Below are positions 1 to 5,679 of a DNA stretch of 5,679 nucleotides, piece by piece; positions within the stretch are counted from its first letter, which is position 1; each line of letters opens with the position of its first letter. A model generated the notes under the pieces. It ran no database searches. It was not told the DNA's origin and saw only the letters and a list, made by a program, of their open reading frames with translations. The stretch lies in NCBI GenBank assembly GCA_026991005.1, contig JALXCH010000329.1:1-5679 (forward strand), in the 5' to 3' direction. Source of the stretch: Calditrichia bacterium. Lineage in GTDB: Bacteria > Calditrichota > Calditrichia > RBG-13-44-9. A program made the position numbers and the translations under genes.

Positions 1-177
1 GATATTCTGGAAAATGACCCGCTGATTCTCACCTATCTCATCTGGGCGCTCTGGAACGAAAAAAGCCAGATGAGCGAGTGCAACTGGATTTTAAGCGAAT
101 TGAACAGGGAATTCTCTTACACAGAAGCGCTGTATCGCTGGGCAAACGAGGTGATTGCTGCCCATCATTTTAAATAA
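1..177 (+). CDS. C-terminal fragment of an unrecognised protein (5' end outside the window)
   Basis: Frame 1 is open from the first base and gives 58 codons followed by a TAA at 175-177. The fragment is rich in aromatic and charged residues (five Trp/Tyr-containing patches, for example LIWALWNE and EALYRWANE), looks largely alpha-helical, and ends in AAHHFK. It has no obvious transmembrane segment and no motif I recognise, so I assign no function. The stop lies 19 nt before the binding-protein start, on the same strand, with no room for a separate promoter, so it is probably co-transcribed with the transporter. It has codon use like its neighbours. Reading it as coding rests on the open frame, the tight spacing and the absence of any competing gene; the true start and length cannot be seen. 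Confidence 0.7.
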   Translation, partial: DILENDPLILTYLIWALWNEKSQMSECNWILSELNREFSYTEALYRWANEVIAAHHFK

Positions 178-180
178 TAT

Positions 181-186
181 GGAGGA
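181..186 (+). promoter_or_regulatory. Ribosome binding site of the solute-binding protein gene
   Basis: GGAGGA sits 10 nt before the ATG at 197. It decides between two nearby ATGs: the one at 187 directly abuts the motif with no spacing and opens a different, short frame, whereas 197 has workable spacing and opens a 524-codon frame that begins with a signal peptide. Confidence 0.75.
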
Positions 187-196
187 ATGACGTCCT

Positions 197-1771
197 ATGA
201 AAATACTCGCATTTGTGGTGGTGCTTCTGGTACTCTTTACATCCGGATGGGGACAGAACTGGAACGAGGAGGGATTCGAGCTGCGGTACCTGGAGCAGAG
301 TGTTCCCAAACGCATCGACCCCATCACCGTTCACGATATCACTTCGGTACGCATTACCGAGTTGTTGTTTGGAGCACTGTACAGTACCGATCGTTCCATG
401 GCACGAATTCCGGAGTTTGCCGATGGCGATCCCCGGTTGAGCAGCGATAGCAAATCGGCAACAGTGAAGTTGAAACCGGGAATTCAATTTTCCGACGGCA
501 CGCCCATTCGCGTTTCCGATATTATTTTCACCTGGAAGGCAGCGACTAATCCCAATTCTTACAGCCCCAACCGACAATCCTACAAAAATATTGCCAGCAT
601 TATGGCACTGGATTCCAGTACCATTCGTGTGGAATTTAAGCATCCGGTCTCCGACCCCAGAAAATATTTGATGTTTTTCATCATCCCCAAATCGGTTTTT
701 CTTTCTCCGGAAATTGACGGCGATCTTACTTACTGCCGGGAACCGGTTCCCAGTTCCGGAGGGTATTACATTTTCGATAAAAAGGGCACCGGTCAGGAAT
801 TTCTTTTTAAGAGAAACACGCATTACAAGGGCAAAGCCAAGCCCACCATCGAGCGCATCCGCATGAATGTGCACACCGACATTTTGGGGCACGTGGATAA
901 CCTGCGAAACGGGCTGGCAGATTTAATTCCGTTTGTCCCCCCGGCTAAAGTGCCGGTGATTAAACAGGATTCCCGATTTAAAATCGAACTGTACGATGCC
1001 AACCAATTCGATTTCATTGCCTTCAATCTGGAGAATGAGTTCCTGAAATTTCAGGAAGTGCGGCAGGCCATTAACATGGCGTTTAACCGCAAGGAAATTC
1101 TGGCTTCGTTTTACAACGACGATGGCGATTTGATGAGCGGCCCTTTTCCGCCCACCCACAGCGGTTTTAATCCCCAGGTGGAACCCTGGCCCTACGATCC
1201 CCACATGGCGCAGACTATGCTCAAAAACATGGGGTTCGAAGATAGCGATGGCGATGGCATTCTGGACTACAACGGGAAACCTCTGGAATTTTACATGCTC
1301 ACTCCATTGAGCAGAAATCCGGATTATTCCAGCGTCATTAGCTCTTTTGTGGAGCAGATGCGCAACATCGGAATTCGGATTACCACCCACGAGTTCTTTT
1401 CCGATGCTTTCCAGAGCAAGGTAGCTAATGGCGAATTCGATCTGGTGTATTACACCCTCAAAGTTACCCAGGATGCCGATTATTCCCCCTTCTTCACCAG
1501 CGACCAGATTGGGCCGGGGCTGAAAAACATCGGGCATTATTCCAATCCGCTGGTGGACTCCCTGTTCACCATTGCCAATCAAACCCAGGATTTCCAGAAA
1601 CGGGTGGAGTTGTACAAAGAGGTGCACAAAATCATCCACGACGATTGCCCTTACGTGTTTCTGTGGTACCTCAAATATCATGCGGCGTACATCCGGGAAC
1701 TAAAAAATGTAAGCATCGACCCCTTTTACTTCTTCACCACCATCGAGGAATGGTTCTATTCGGAGGATTAA
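197..1771 (+). CDS. Periplasmic solute-binding protein, family 5 (OppA/DppA/NikA-like)
   Basis: This is the extracytoplasmic receptor of the ABC importer encoded by the next four genes. It has 524 residues, normal for family-5 binding proteins (about 500-540). Residues 1-19 form a Sec signal peptide (Lys2, hydrophobic core AFVVVLLVLF, likely cleavage after GWG19) with no lipobox cysteine, so a soluble periplasmic protein is expected. Family landmarks are visible in order: LKPGIQFSDGTPI with VSDIIFTW (92-113), GGYYIF with FKRNTHY (188-210), VRQAINMAFNRKEIL (288-302), YDPHMAQTMLKNMGF (333-347), an acidic DSDGDGILD loop (349-357, resembling a calcium loop and common in the family), and the C-terminal PYVFLWY (485-491). 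Two cysteines (180 and 484) could form a disulfide in the periplasm. The ligand is unknown. The segment that in DppA/OppA carries Gly-Trp and the ligand-anchoring Asp reads YTLKVTQDAD (419-428) here, so peptide specificity is doubtful. The permease gene follows after 7 nt. Confidence 0.93.
   Translation: MKILAFVVVLLVLFTSGWGQNWNEEGFELRYLEQSVPKRIDPITVHDITSVRITELLFGALYSTDRSMARIPEFADGDPRLSSDSKSATVKLKPGIQFSDGTPIRVSDIIFTWKAATNPNSYSPNRQSYKNIASIMALDSSTIRVEFKHPVSDPRKYLMFFIIPKSVFLSPEIDGDLTYCREPVPSSGGYYIFDKKGTGQEFLFKRNTHYKGKAKPTIERIRMNVHTDILGHVDNLRNGLADLIPFVPPAKVPVIKQDSRFKIELYDANQFDFIAFNLENEFLKFQEVRQAINMAFNRKEILASFYNDDGDLMSGPFPPTHSGFNPQVEPWPYDPHMAQTMLKNMGFEDSDGDGILDYNGKPLEFYMLTPLSRNPDYSSVISSFVEQMRNIGIRITTHEFFSDAFQSKVANGEFDLVYYTLKVTQDADYSPFFTSDQIGPGLKNIGHYSNPLVDSLFTIANQTQDFQKRVELYKEVHKIIHDDCPYVFLWYLKYHAAYIRELKNVSIDPFYFFTTIEEWFYSED
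1762..1767 (+). promoter_or_regulatory. Probable ribosome binding site of the first permease gene
   Basis: GGAGGA lies inside the last codons of the binding-protein gene, 11 nt before the ATG at 1779. A closer AGGCAGGG (1771-1778) abuts the start too tightly to be preferred. Placement inside the upstream gene suggests coupled translation. Confidence 0.5.
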
Positions 1772-1778
1772 GGCAGGG

Positions 1779-2654
1779 ATGAAACGGTTCTTTCAACATT
1801 TTCTGTATTTTGTGAGTTTGCTGGTGGTGCAATTGGCGGTGATTACCGGCGTGGAGTATCTGTTGTTTTTAGTGGCGCCGGGGGTTCGGGAGAAACTGCT
1901 TGTCAGCATGGGAGCGCCGGAAAAGGCAGCCTACACCTGGTGGGACTATCTGTTGGTTTTCAAACGCTGGTTCTGGCGCATTATTACCCAGGGCGACCTG
2001 GGACGGTTGATGAGCACCGGCGACCCCATCAACAGCTTTGTCTTCGATATCATCCTGGTGACTCTGAAGCTGGTGGTTTTCGCGCTGGTAATCTGCCTCT
2101 TCTTAAGCATTCTCCTTATTTTCCTGAAGCGGAGCTTCCCCCATTCCCGGTTGGTGCAAACGGTGGTGTTTGGCATGCAAATCCTTTCCAGCGTGCATTA
2201 TATCGTTCTGGGCTATCTGGTTATTGTTGAAATGAAAATGTCCCAGTACCTCATCTTCACCTATTTGATTCTAGCCATTGGCAACGGGATGTTAAACGAC
2301 ATGGTGGAGCTCATCGAGAGTGAGCTGGATGGGATTTTGAATTCTCCCTACTATCGGGCGGCGCTGGCGCGTGGCGGAAAATTGTGGAAAAACATCCTGC
2401 CGCCGCTGGGAATTGCTCTGGCACGCATTCTCAACTCCAAACTTCCCATGCTGCTGGGCGGCTCCTTTATCGTGGAATACATCATGAACCTCCACGGAAT
2501 CGGAGTCTTCACCATTCAGTACGGAGTACGTGGTACGGAGTACAATCTGCTCCTTATTTACAGCATCTTTGTCACGCTCATTATTGTGTTTAGCAATCTG
2601 GTGGCTAATTCCTTGCAAAAATATCTGGATCCCAGACCGGAGAAGGTGTTCTGA
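1779..2654 (+). CDS. ABC importer permease, OppB/DppB family
   Basis: One half of the inner-membrane channel of a peptide/nickel-type ABC importer. It has 291 residues, somewhat short for the family (usually 305-340). By eye it has about six membrane segments (roughly 10-31, 92-116, 123-149, 156-174, 205-236 and 256-280). OppB/DppB hallmarks are the first helix ending in LVAPG (31-35), GDLGRLMSTGDP (72-83) before helix 2, the LLGGSFIVEYIMNLHGIG stretch (225-242), and YLDPR near the C terminus (282-286). The cytoplasmic coupling loop reads YYRAALARGGKLW (191-203), an EAA-type motif in which RAA replaces EAA and the glycine is kept. Its place right after the binding protein and its TGATG junction with the second permease fit the usual A-B-C-D-F order. 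An 11-bp direct repeat (GTACGGAGTAC at 2519 and 2533) lies in the loop before the last helix. Family assignment is secure; substrate is not known. Confidence 0.92.
   Translation: MKRFFQHFLYFVSLLVVQLAVITGVEYLLFLVAPGVREKLLVSMGAPEKAAYTWWDYLLVFKRWFWRIITQGDLGRLMSTGDPINSFVFDIILVTLKLVVFALVICLFLSILLIFLKRSFPHSRLVQTVVFGMQILSSVHYIVLGYLVIVEMKMSQYLIFTYLILAIGNGMLNDMVELIESELDGILNSPYYRAALARGGKLWKNILPPLGIALARILNSKLPMLLGGSFIVEYIMNLHGIGVFTIQYGVRGTEYNLLLIYSIFVTLIIVFSNLVANSLQKYLDPRPEKVF
2519..2543 (+). repeat. Short direct repeat inside the first permease gene
   Basis: GTACGGAGTAC occurs at 2519-2529 and again at 2533-2543, separated by GTG, a period of 14 bases. Because 14 is not a multiple of three, the copies are read in different frames (giving QYGV and GTEYN), so the repeat is not a protein repeat. 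It lies in the codons for the loop before the last membrane helix. It may be a chance or slippage-derived duplication. Confidence 0.6.
2639..2646 (+). promoter_or_regulatory. Ribosome binding site of the second permease gene
   Basis: GGAGAAGG lies inside the end of the first permease gene, 7 nt before the ATG at 2654, which overlaps the upstream TGA by one base (TGATG). This supports translational coupling of the two permeases and favours 2654 over the second ATG at 2669. Confidence 0.6.
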
Positions 2655-3514
2655 TGAAGCGCTCTTTTATGAAAACTTACTTTACCGTTATGGCTGTGGT
2701 GTACGGCCTGATGATTCTGATGGGGATATTCCATTACATTCCGCCCCATTTTTACCGGGTGCACCAGATGAACTTCCCCCAATTGCAACCGCCCTCTCTG
2801 GAGCATTTGTGGGGGACGGATTACTACAAACACGACATTTTTAGCGAGTTTGTGTATGGAGCCGGTTCCACGTTCTATTCCGGAATTCTGGCCAGCATAC
2901 CGTTTGTGGTGTTGGGCATCCTGCTGGGTATTGCCGCTTCCTACTACGAAAACCGGTTCTCCTATTACATGGATCGTTTCCTGGAAGTGTTGAACGCCTT
3001 CCCCAAATTTATTGTGTTGCTCATCTTTATTGCCCTGTTCGGAAACCATGTGTTCCTCATCATGATTATTTTCGGCGCCTTCAGTGCCCCGAAGTTAGCG
3101 GAATTGATTAAGGGCCGGGTTCTGGCTCTGAAGAAAGAGATGTTCATCGACTCCTCCATTGCGCTGGGGTTGCGCCATCGGGACATCATTTTTCGGCACA
3201 TTCTCTGGAACAACAGCCGACCCATCATCCTGGGGCAATTTTTCTTCATCTACTCGGCGGCAGTGCTTATCGAAGCCAGCTTGAGCTACGTGAACCTGGG
3301 CTTTAGCCAGAACAGCGTAAGCTGGGGCTACATGTTGTACGAGGCGCGCTACGCCAGCGGACGCACGCTGTTTACTGTTCCCTGGGATGTGCAAAATTTC
3401 CATATCAAAGCGTTTGTAACCATCGTGGGATTAACGCTGCTTACGTTAAGCATGTTTTATCTGTCCCATTATTATCGCCAGAAAGCGCTGGAATTACGGG
3501 GGTTCCACGAATGA
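2654..3514 (+). CDS. ABC importer permease, OppC/DppC family
   Basis: Second half of the transmembrane channel; it should pair with the OppB/DppB-like protein encoded just upstream. It has 286 residues, close to the usual 280-310. An N-terminal membrane helix (about 9-28) is followed by a periplasmic stretch and the family segment LEHLWGTDYYKHDIFSEFVYGA (49-70), equivalent to the family's LGTD...RD...S...YGA. Further helices lie at about 77-97, 113-131, 132-148, 188-210 and 250-271. The coupling loop is FIDSSIALGLRHRDIIFRHI (164-183), where DSS replaces the EAA core, the glycine (172) is kept, and Trp185 stands where the family nearly always has Pro (HILPN becomes HILWN). IEASLSYVNLGF (206-217) and SWGYML (223-228) are also typical. 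It overlaps the upstream gene by 1 nt and the downstream ATPase gene by 4 nt (ATGA). The family call is firm; the altered motifs are real in the sequence but their effect is unknown. Confidence 0.92.
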   Translation: MKRSFMKTYFTVMAVVYGLMILMGIFHYIPPHFYRVHQMNFPQLQPPSLEHLWGTDYYKHDIFSEFVYGAGSTFYSGILASIPFVVLGILLGIAASYYENRFSYYMDRFLEVLNAFPKFIVLLIFIALFGNHVFLIMIIFGAFSAPKLAELIKGRVLALKKEMFIDSSIALGLRHRDIIFRHILWNNSRPIILGQFFFIYSAAVLIEASLSYVNLGFSQNSVSWGYMLYEARYASGRTLFTVPWDVQNFHIKAFVTIVGLTLLTLSMFYLSHYYRQKALELRGFHE

Positions 3515-4575
3515 GTGTTTTGCTGGAAGTGAAAAATTTAACGGTTGGGCTGCAGAACCAGTCCCGGTTGCTCTTCCCTTCTCTGAATATCTCCTTTACG
3601 GTAGGGAAGAACGAGTTTCTGGGAATTGTGGGAGAATCCGGTTCCGGTAAAACACTTACCGTGCTGTCGTTGCTGGGGCTTCAGGAGGTGTACCCCGGGA
3701 TTCTGGATGGGAAGGTGGTGTACCATTTTTCCCACACCAGCGTGGATTTACTGGCCGGGCTGCCCGGTTACTTGAACCGCAGCAACGGCCGGGTGGAAAA
3801 ACGGTTTGTCCCCTGGCGGCGGCATGTGCAGCGCACCATGCGCCCGGTTTGGGGGCGATACATCGGCGTGGTGTTGCAGGAAACGCATCGTTCCCTGAAC
3901 CCGTACCTGAACATCGGCACCCAGATGATTGATGCCATGAACCATCTGTCTCTCTCCCGGCGGGAAAAAGAGGAGCGGGCACTGAAGGCCCTGCAGCAGG
4001 TGCGGTTACGCAATCCCGAGCAACTGCTTTATGCGTATCCGCACGAGTTAAGCGGAGGCATGGCTCAGCGGGTGATGATTGCCTTGAGCCTGGTGGCGGA
4101 GCCGGAGTTGCTGGTACTGGATGAACCCACCATCGGCCTGGATGTGACACTGCAGGCATCCATGACCGATCTATTGCGGGAGATTCAGGAAAATCGTTCC
4201 ATGAGCGGCATCGTCATCTCCCACGATTTGAAATTTATTTCCCGGGTTACCCGGCGCATTGCCGTGATGCTGTTCGGTGAGATCTGGGAGGTGGGTCCCG
4301 CACAGTGGGTGACTCACGATGAATTCCCCTGGAAGCATCCTTACACGGAATATCTGCTGGAAAGGGCAGATTTAAACAGTCTGCCGAAAGAGGAGGACAG
4401 GGCCTTGGGACTTCCCGACGGCTCTTCTAAAGGCTGCCGCTATCGCTTCCGCTGCCCGGTGTACCGCAAAGCTTCACCGGAACTGAAGGAACTGTGTCGG
4501 CGGAAAGCCCCTCCCATGATTAACGTGTACGAGAACCATTATGTGCGATGCTGGAAATTTGCGGAGGCCGTGTAA
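3511..4575 (+). CDS. ABC importer ATPase, OppD/DppD type, with C-terminal four-cysteine domain
   Basis: Cytoplasmic ATP-hydrolysing subunit, expected to pair with the second ATPase and power the permeases. It has 354 residues. Motifs in order are Walker A GESGSGKT (41-48), Q-loop Gln123 in VLQETHRSLNP, signature LSGGMAQR (180-187, the OppD/DppD form), Walker B LLVLDEP (200-206) with catalytic Glu205, D-loop GLD (209-211) and H-loop His238 in ISHD. After the core come KHPYTEYLL (275-283) and the oligopeptide-type C-terminal region with cysteines 309, 315, 329 and 347, a likely [4Fe-4S] ligand set by analogy with characterised Opp/Dpp ATPases. The oddity is the distance from Walker A to the Q-loop: 75 residues here, 44 in the sister ATPase. 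The excess, around 83-116, is highly basic (nine Arg/Lys). The start overlaps the permease stop (ATGA), with GGGGG at 3498-3502 as a modest ribosome site. All catalytic residues are intact. Confidence 0.94.
   Translation: MSVLLEVKNLTVGLQNQSRLLFPSLNISFTVGKNEFLGIVGESGSGKTLTVLSLLGLQEVYPGILDGKVVYHFSHTSVDLLAGLPGYLNRSNGRVEKRFVPWRRHVQRTMRPVWGRYIGVVLQETHRSLNPYLNIGTQMIDAMNHLSLSRREKEERALKALQQVRLRNPEQLLYAYPHELSGGMAQRVMIALSLVAEPELLVLDEPTIGLDVTLQASMTDLLREIQENRSMSGIVISHDLKFISRVTRRIAVMLFGEIWEVGPAQWVTHDEFPWKHPYTEYLLERADLNSLPKEEDRALGLPDGSSKGCRYRFRCPVYRKASPELKELCRRKAPPMINVYENHYVRCWKFAEAV
4563..4567 (+). promoter_or_regulatory. Ribosome binding site of the second ATPase gene
   Basis: GGAGG lies inside the last codons of the first ATPase gene, 8 nt before the ATG at 4576. 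The stop codon TAA (4573-4575) directly abuts that ATG with no gap, so ribosomes may pass from one cistron to the next. Confidence 0.7.
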
Positions 4576-5613
4576 ATGGAACGGGAAATCATCCGGGTGG
4601 AAAAATTGAGCAAGATTTTCTGGGCACGCAAGCGTACCATTTTTCTGAAGAAAATGCATCCCATTCCTGCGGTGCAGGAGGTGTCCTTCTCGGTGCGCGA
4701 GGGGGAAATTCTGGGAATCGTGGGCGAGAGCGGTTGCGGCAAAACCACCCTGGGGCGTTTGCTCATTAAACTGATTCAACCCACCTCCGGGCGTTATTTC
4801 CTGAACGGTGAGGATGTAACCTCCCTCTCCATCAGCGCTTTTCGCCCCTACCGGCGGCAGATACAGATGGCCTTTCAGAATCCTTACGGCAGCCTGGACC
4901 CGGCGGTAACCGTGCGGGAGCAGTTACTGGAAGCAATTCGGCTCAATCCCGAAACCAATTCCAAGAGCGAAGAGGAACGTTTGCAGGAGCTCATCCATCA
5001 GGTTAATCTGGAGGAATCGATTCTCACCCACTATCCGCATCAATTGAGCGGGGGAGAAGCGCGCCGCATTGGGCTGGCACGCATTCTGGCAGTGGGACCC
5101 CGCATTATCATTCTGGATGAGCCGGTGGCTTCGCTGGATCTTTCCATTAAAAACAATGTGATTCATCTGCTGCTGGAACTAAAGCGCACCCTCAACCTGA
5201 CCTTCCTCTGGATTTCGCACGATATCGAGGTCATTAACCACGTTGCCGATCGGGTGATGGTGATGTTTGGGGGAAATGTGGTGGAAATTTATTCCCCCCG
5301 TCAGCAACCTTCCGAAGAGCAGCTTCATCCCTACACGCGCATTTTACTGAAGATGGCACGTAAAATCTCCGGCGTGTACCATATCTGGACGCCGGATGAG
5401 GAGTCCCGCCACGGTTTATTTGCCCGGGATAAATTGCGGCGGGATTCTACGGGATGTCCCTATCAGCCGTTTTGTACGCTTTACAAAGAAGCAGGCAGTC
5501 CGGCCATTTGCGAGCGGCAAAAACCGGAGCTGGAAATGGATGTGCGCACCCGGCACTGGATTGCCTGCCATCTGGTGAATAAATGGGTGGCAAAAGTGTG
5601 GGAAGAGGAATGA
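4576..5613 (+). CDS. ABC importer ATPase, OppF/DppF type, with C-terminal four-cysteine domain
   Basis: Second cytoplasmic ATPase of the importer, 345 residues, a normal length for OppF/DppF. Motifs are Walker A GESGCGKT (50-57), Q-loop Gln101 in AFQNPYGSLDP (the typical F-subunit form), signature LSGGEARRIGLARIL (157-171), Walker B IIILDEP (177-183) with catalytic Glu182, D-loop SLD (186-188) and H-loop His215 in ISHD. The signature departs from the family's usual SGGQxQR by having Glu161, Ala162 and Arg163. LHPYTRILL (250-258) leads into the C-terminal extension with cysteines 294, 300, 312 and 331, a probable [4Fe-4S] ligand set by family analogy. The gene begins directly after the first ATPase's stop, and its own TGA overlaps the next ATG. 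With no residue loss at either set of catalytic positions, the D/F pair probably has two working ATP sites. The choice of F rather than D rests on order and on the Q-loop and signature forms. Confidence 0.94.
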   Translation: MEREIIRVEKLSKIFWARKRTIFLKKMHPIPAVQEVSFSVREGEILGIVGESGCGKTTLGRLLIKLIQPTSGRYFLNGEDVTSLSISAFRPYRRQIQMAFQNPYGSLDPAVTVREQLLEAIRLNPETNSKSEEERLQELIHQVNLEESILTHYPHQLSGGEARRIGLARILAVGPRIIILDEPVASLDLSIKNNVIHLLLELKRTLNLTFLWISHDIEVINHVADRVMVMFGGNVVEIYSPRQQPSEEQLHPYTRILLKMARKISGVYHIWTPDEESRHGLFARDKLRRDSTGCPYQPFCTLYKEAGSPAICERQKPELEMDVRTRHWIACHLVNKWVAKVWEEE

Positions 5614-5679
5614 GACGATTTCATTGGATTTTGGTGATGGTGTTTTTGGGAGTGTGGGGTGTTGTTCCTGCCTGGGCAG
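5610..5679 (+). CDS. Start of an exported protein of unknown function (3' end outside the window)
   Basis: An ATG at 5610 overlaps the stop of the second ATPase (ATGA, 4 nt) and opens a frame that stays open to the window end (23 codons plus one base). The peptide begins MRRFHW and continues with a hydrophobic core (ILVMVFLGVWGVV) and PAWA, a textbook Sec signal peptide with likely cleavage after AWA23. GGAAG at 5601-5605 is a usable ribosome site 4 nt upstream. No mature sequence is present, so the function cannot be inferred: it could be a periplasmic, outer-membrane or secreted protein. The overlap indicates it belongs to the same operon as the importer. A later ATG at 5637 would destroy the signal peptide's basic N-region and is less likely to be the start. 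Confidence 0.72.
   Translation, partial: MRRFHWILVMVFLGVWGVVPAWA

Noticed and set aside
183..196. Possible small hairpin (AGGA with TCCT) that would mask the ribosome site before 197
   Set aside because: Only four base pairs with a six-base loop; too weak to claim as a regulator without conservation.
187..450. Alternative ATG at 187 opening an 87-codon frame
   Set aside because: The ATG abuts the GGAGGA motif with no spacing, the product is unlike any family, and it overlaps the signal-peptide-bearing binding-protein frame.
170..892. Antisense open frame of 240 codons opposite the binding-protein gene
   Set aside because: It lies wholly opposite a well-supported family-5 gene, has no recognisable domain, and its composition is what the codon bias of the sense gene produces on the other strand.
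1047..1056. Possible frameshift or break in the binding-protein gene
   Set aside because: The frame is continuous from 197 to 1771 and carries the family landmarks in order and at normal length.
923..1681. Antisense open frame of 252 codons opposite the rest of the binding-protein gene
   Set aside because: Same reasoning: no motif, no ribosome site or partner gene, and a His/Gly/Val-rich peptide typical of a shadow frame. Long antisense openness here reflects codon use.
3656..4159. Antisense open frame of 167 codons opposite the first ATPase
   Set aside because: A Pro/Ala/Arg-rich low-complexity product opposite intact Walker and signature motifs; treated as a shadow.
5580..5679. Transcription terminator after the last ATPase
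   Set aside because: No GC-rich inverted repeat with a T-run is visible, and the next gene overlaps the stop codon, so the transcript should continue.
1..5679. CRISPR array, tRNA/rRNA gene, insertion sequence or phage-like system
   Set aside because: Coding sequence fills the window almost completely with importer genes; no spaced repeats, terminal inverted repeats, transposase motifs or RNA gene signatures were seen on either strand.

Overview
The window is one uninterrupted run of co-directional (+ strand) genes. It holds a complete family-5-type (Opp/Dpp/Nik-like) ABC importer: an exported solute-binding protein (197-1771), two inner-membrane permeases (1779-2654 and 2654-3514) and two ATPases (3511-4575 and 4576-5613). 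A cut-off gene tail lies upstream (1-177), and downstream are the first 23 codons of a further exported protein (from 5610). Junctions are extremely tight: gaps of 19, 7 and 0 nt, and overlaps of 1, 4 and 4 nt. The set looks like part of a longer polycistronic operon whose promoter and terminator both lie outside the window.

Organism: the binding protein has a signal peptide without a lipobox cysteine, so it is predicted to be a soluble periplasmic protein. The last gene also starts with a Sec-type signal peptide. This points to a diderm (Gram-negative-type) bacterium. Base composition is moderate, around 50% GC by eye. Several starts have good GGAGG-type Shine-Dalgarno sequences, which argues against typical Bacteroidota. 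I cannot name the phylum with confidence; an environmental lineage of the FCB/Calditrichota kind is a guess only.

How the parts work together: the binding protein would capture a solute in the periplasm and deliver it to the permease heterodimer. The two ATPases would form a nucleotide-binding heterodimer that powers import. Both ATPases keep intact Walker A, Walker B and H-loop residues, so both ATP sites look competent. Both also carry a C-terminal oligopeptide/HPY-type extension with four cysteines, the arrangement that holds a [4Fe-4S] cluster in some characterised Opp/Dpp ATPases. The substrate cannot be read from the sequence. The binding protein seems to lack the Gly-Trp...Asp ligand-anchoring segment of DppA/OppA, so a classical di- or oligopeptide ligand should not be assumed.

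No RNA gene, mobile element, CRISPR array or clear novel system is visible. The best leads are divergences inside the transporter: a basic insertion in the first ATPase, altered permease coupling motifs, and the altered ligand-pocket segment of the binding protein.
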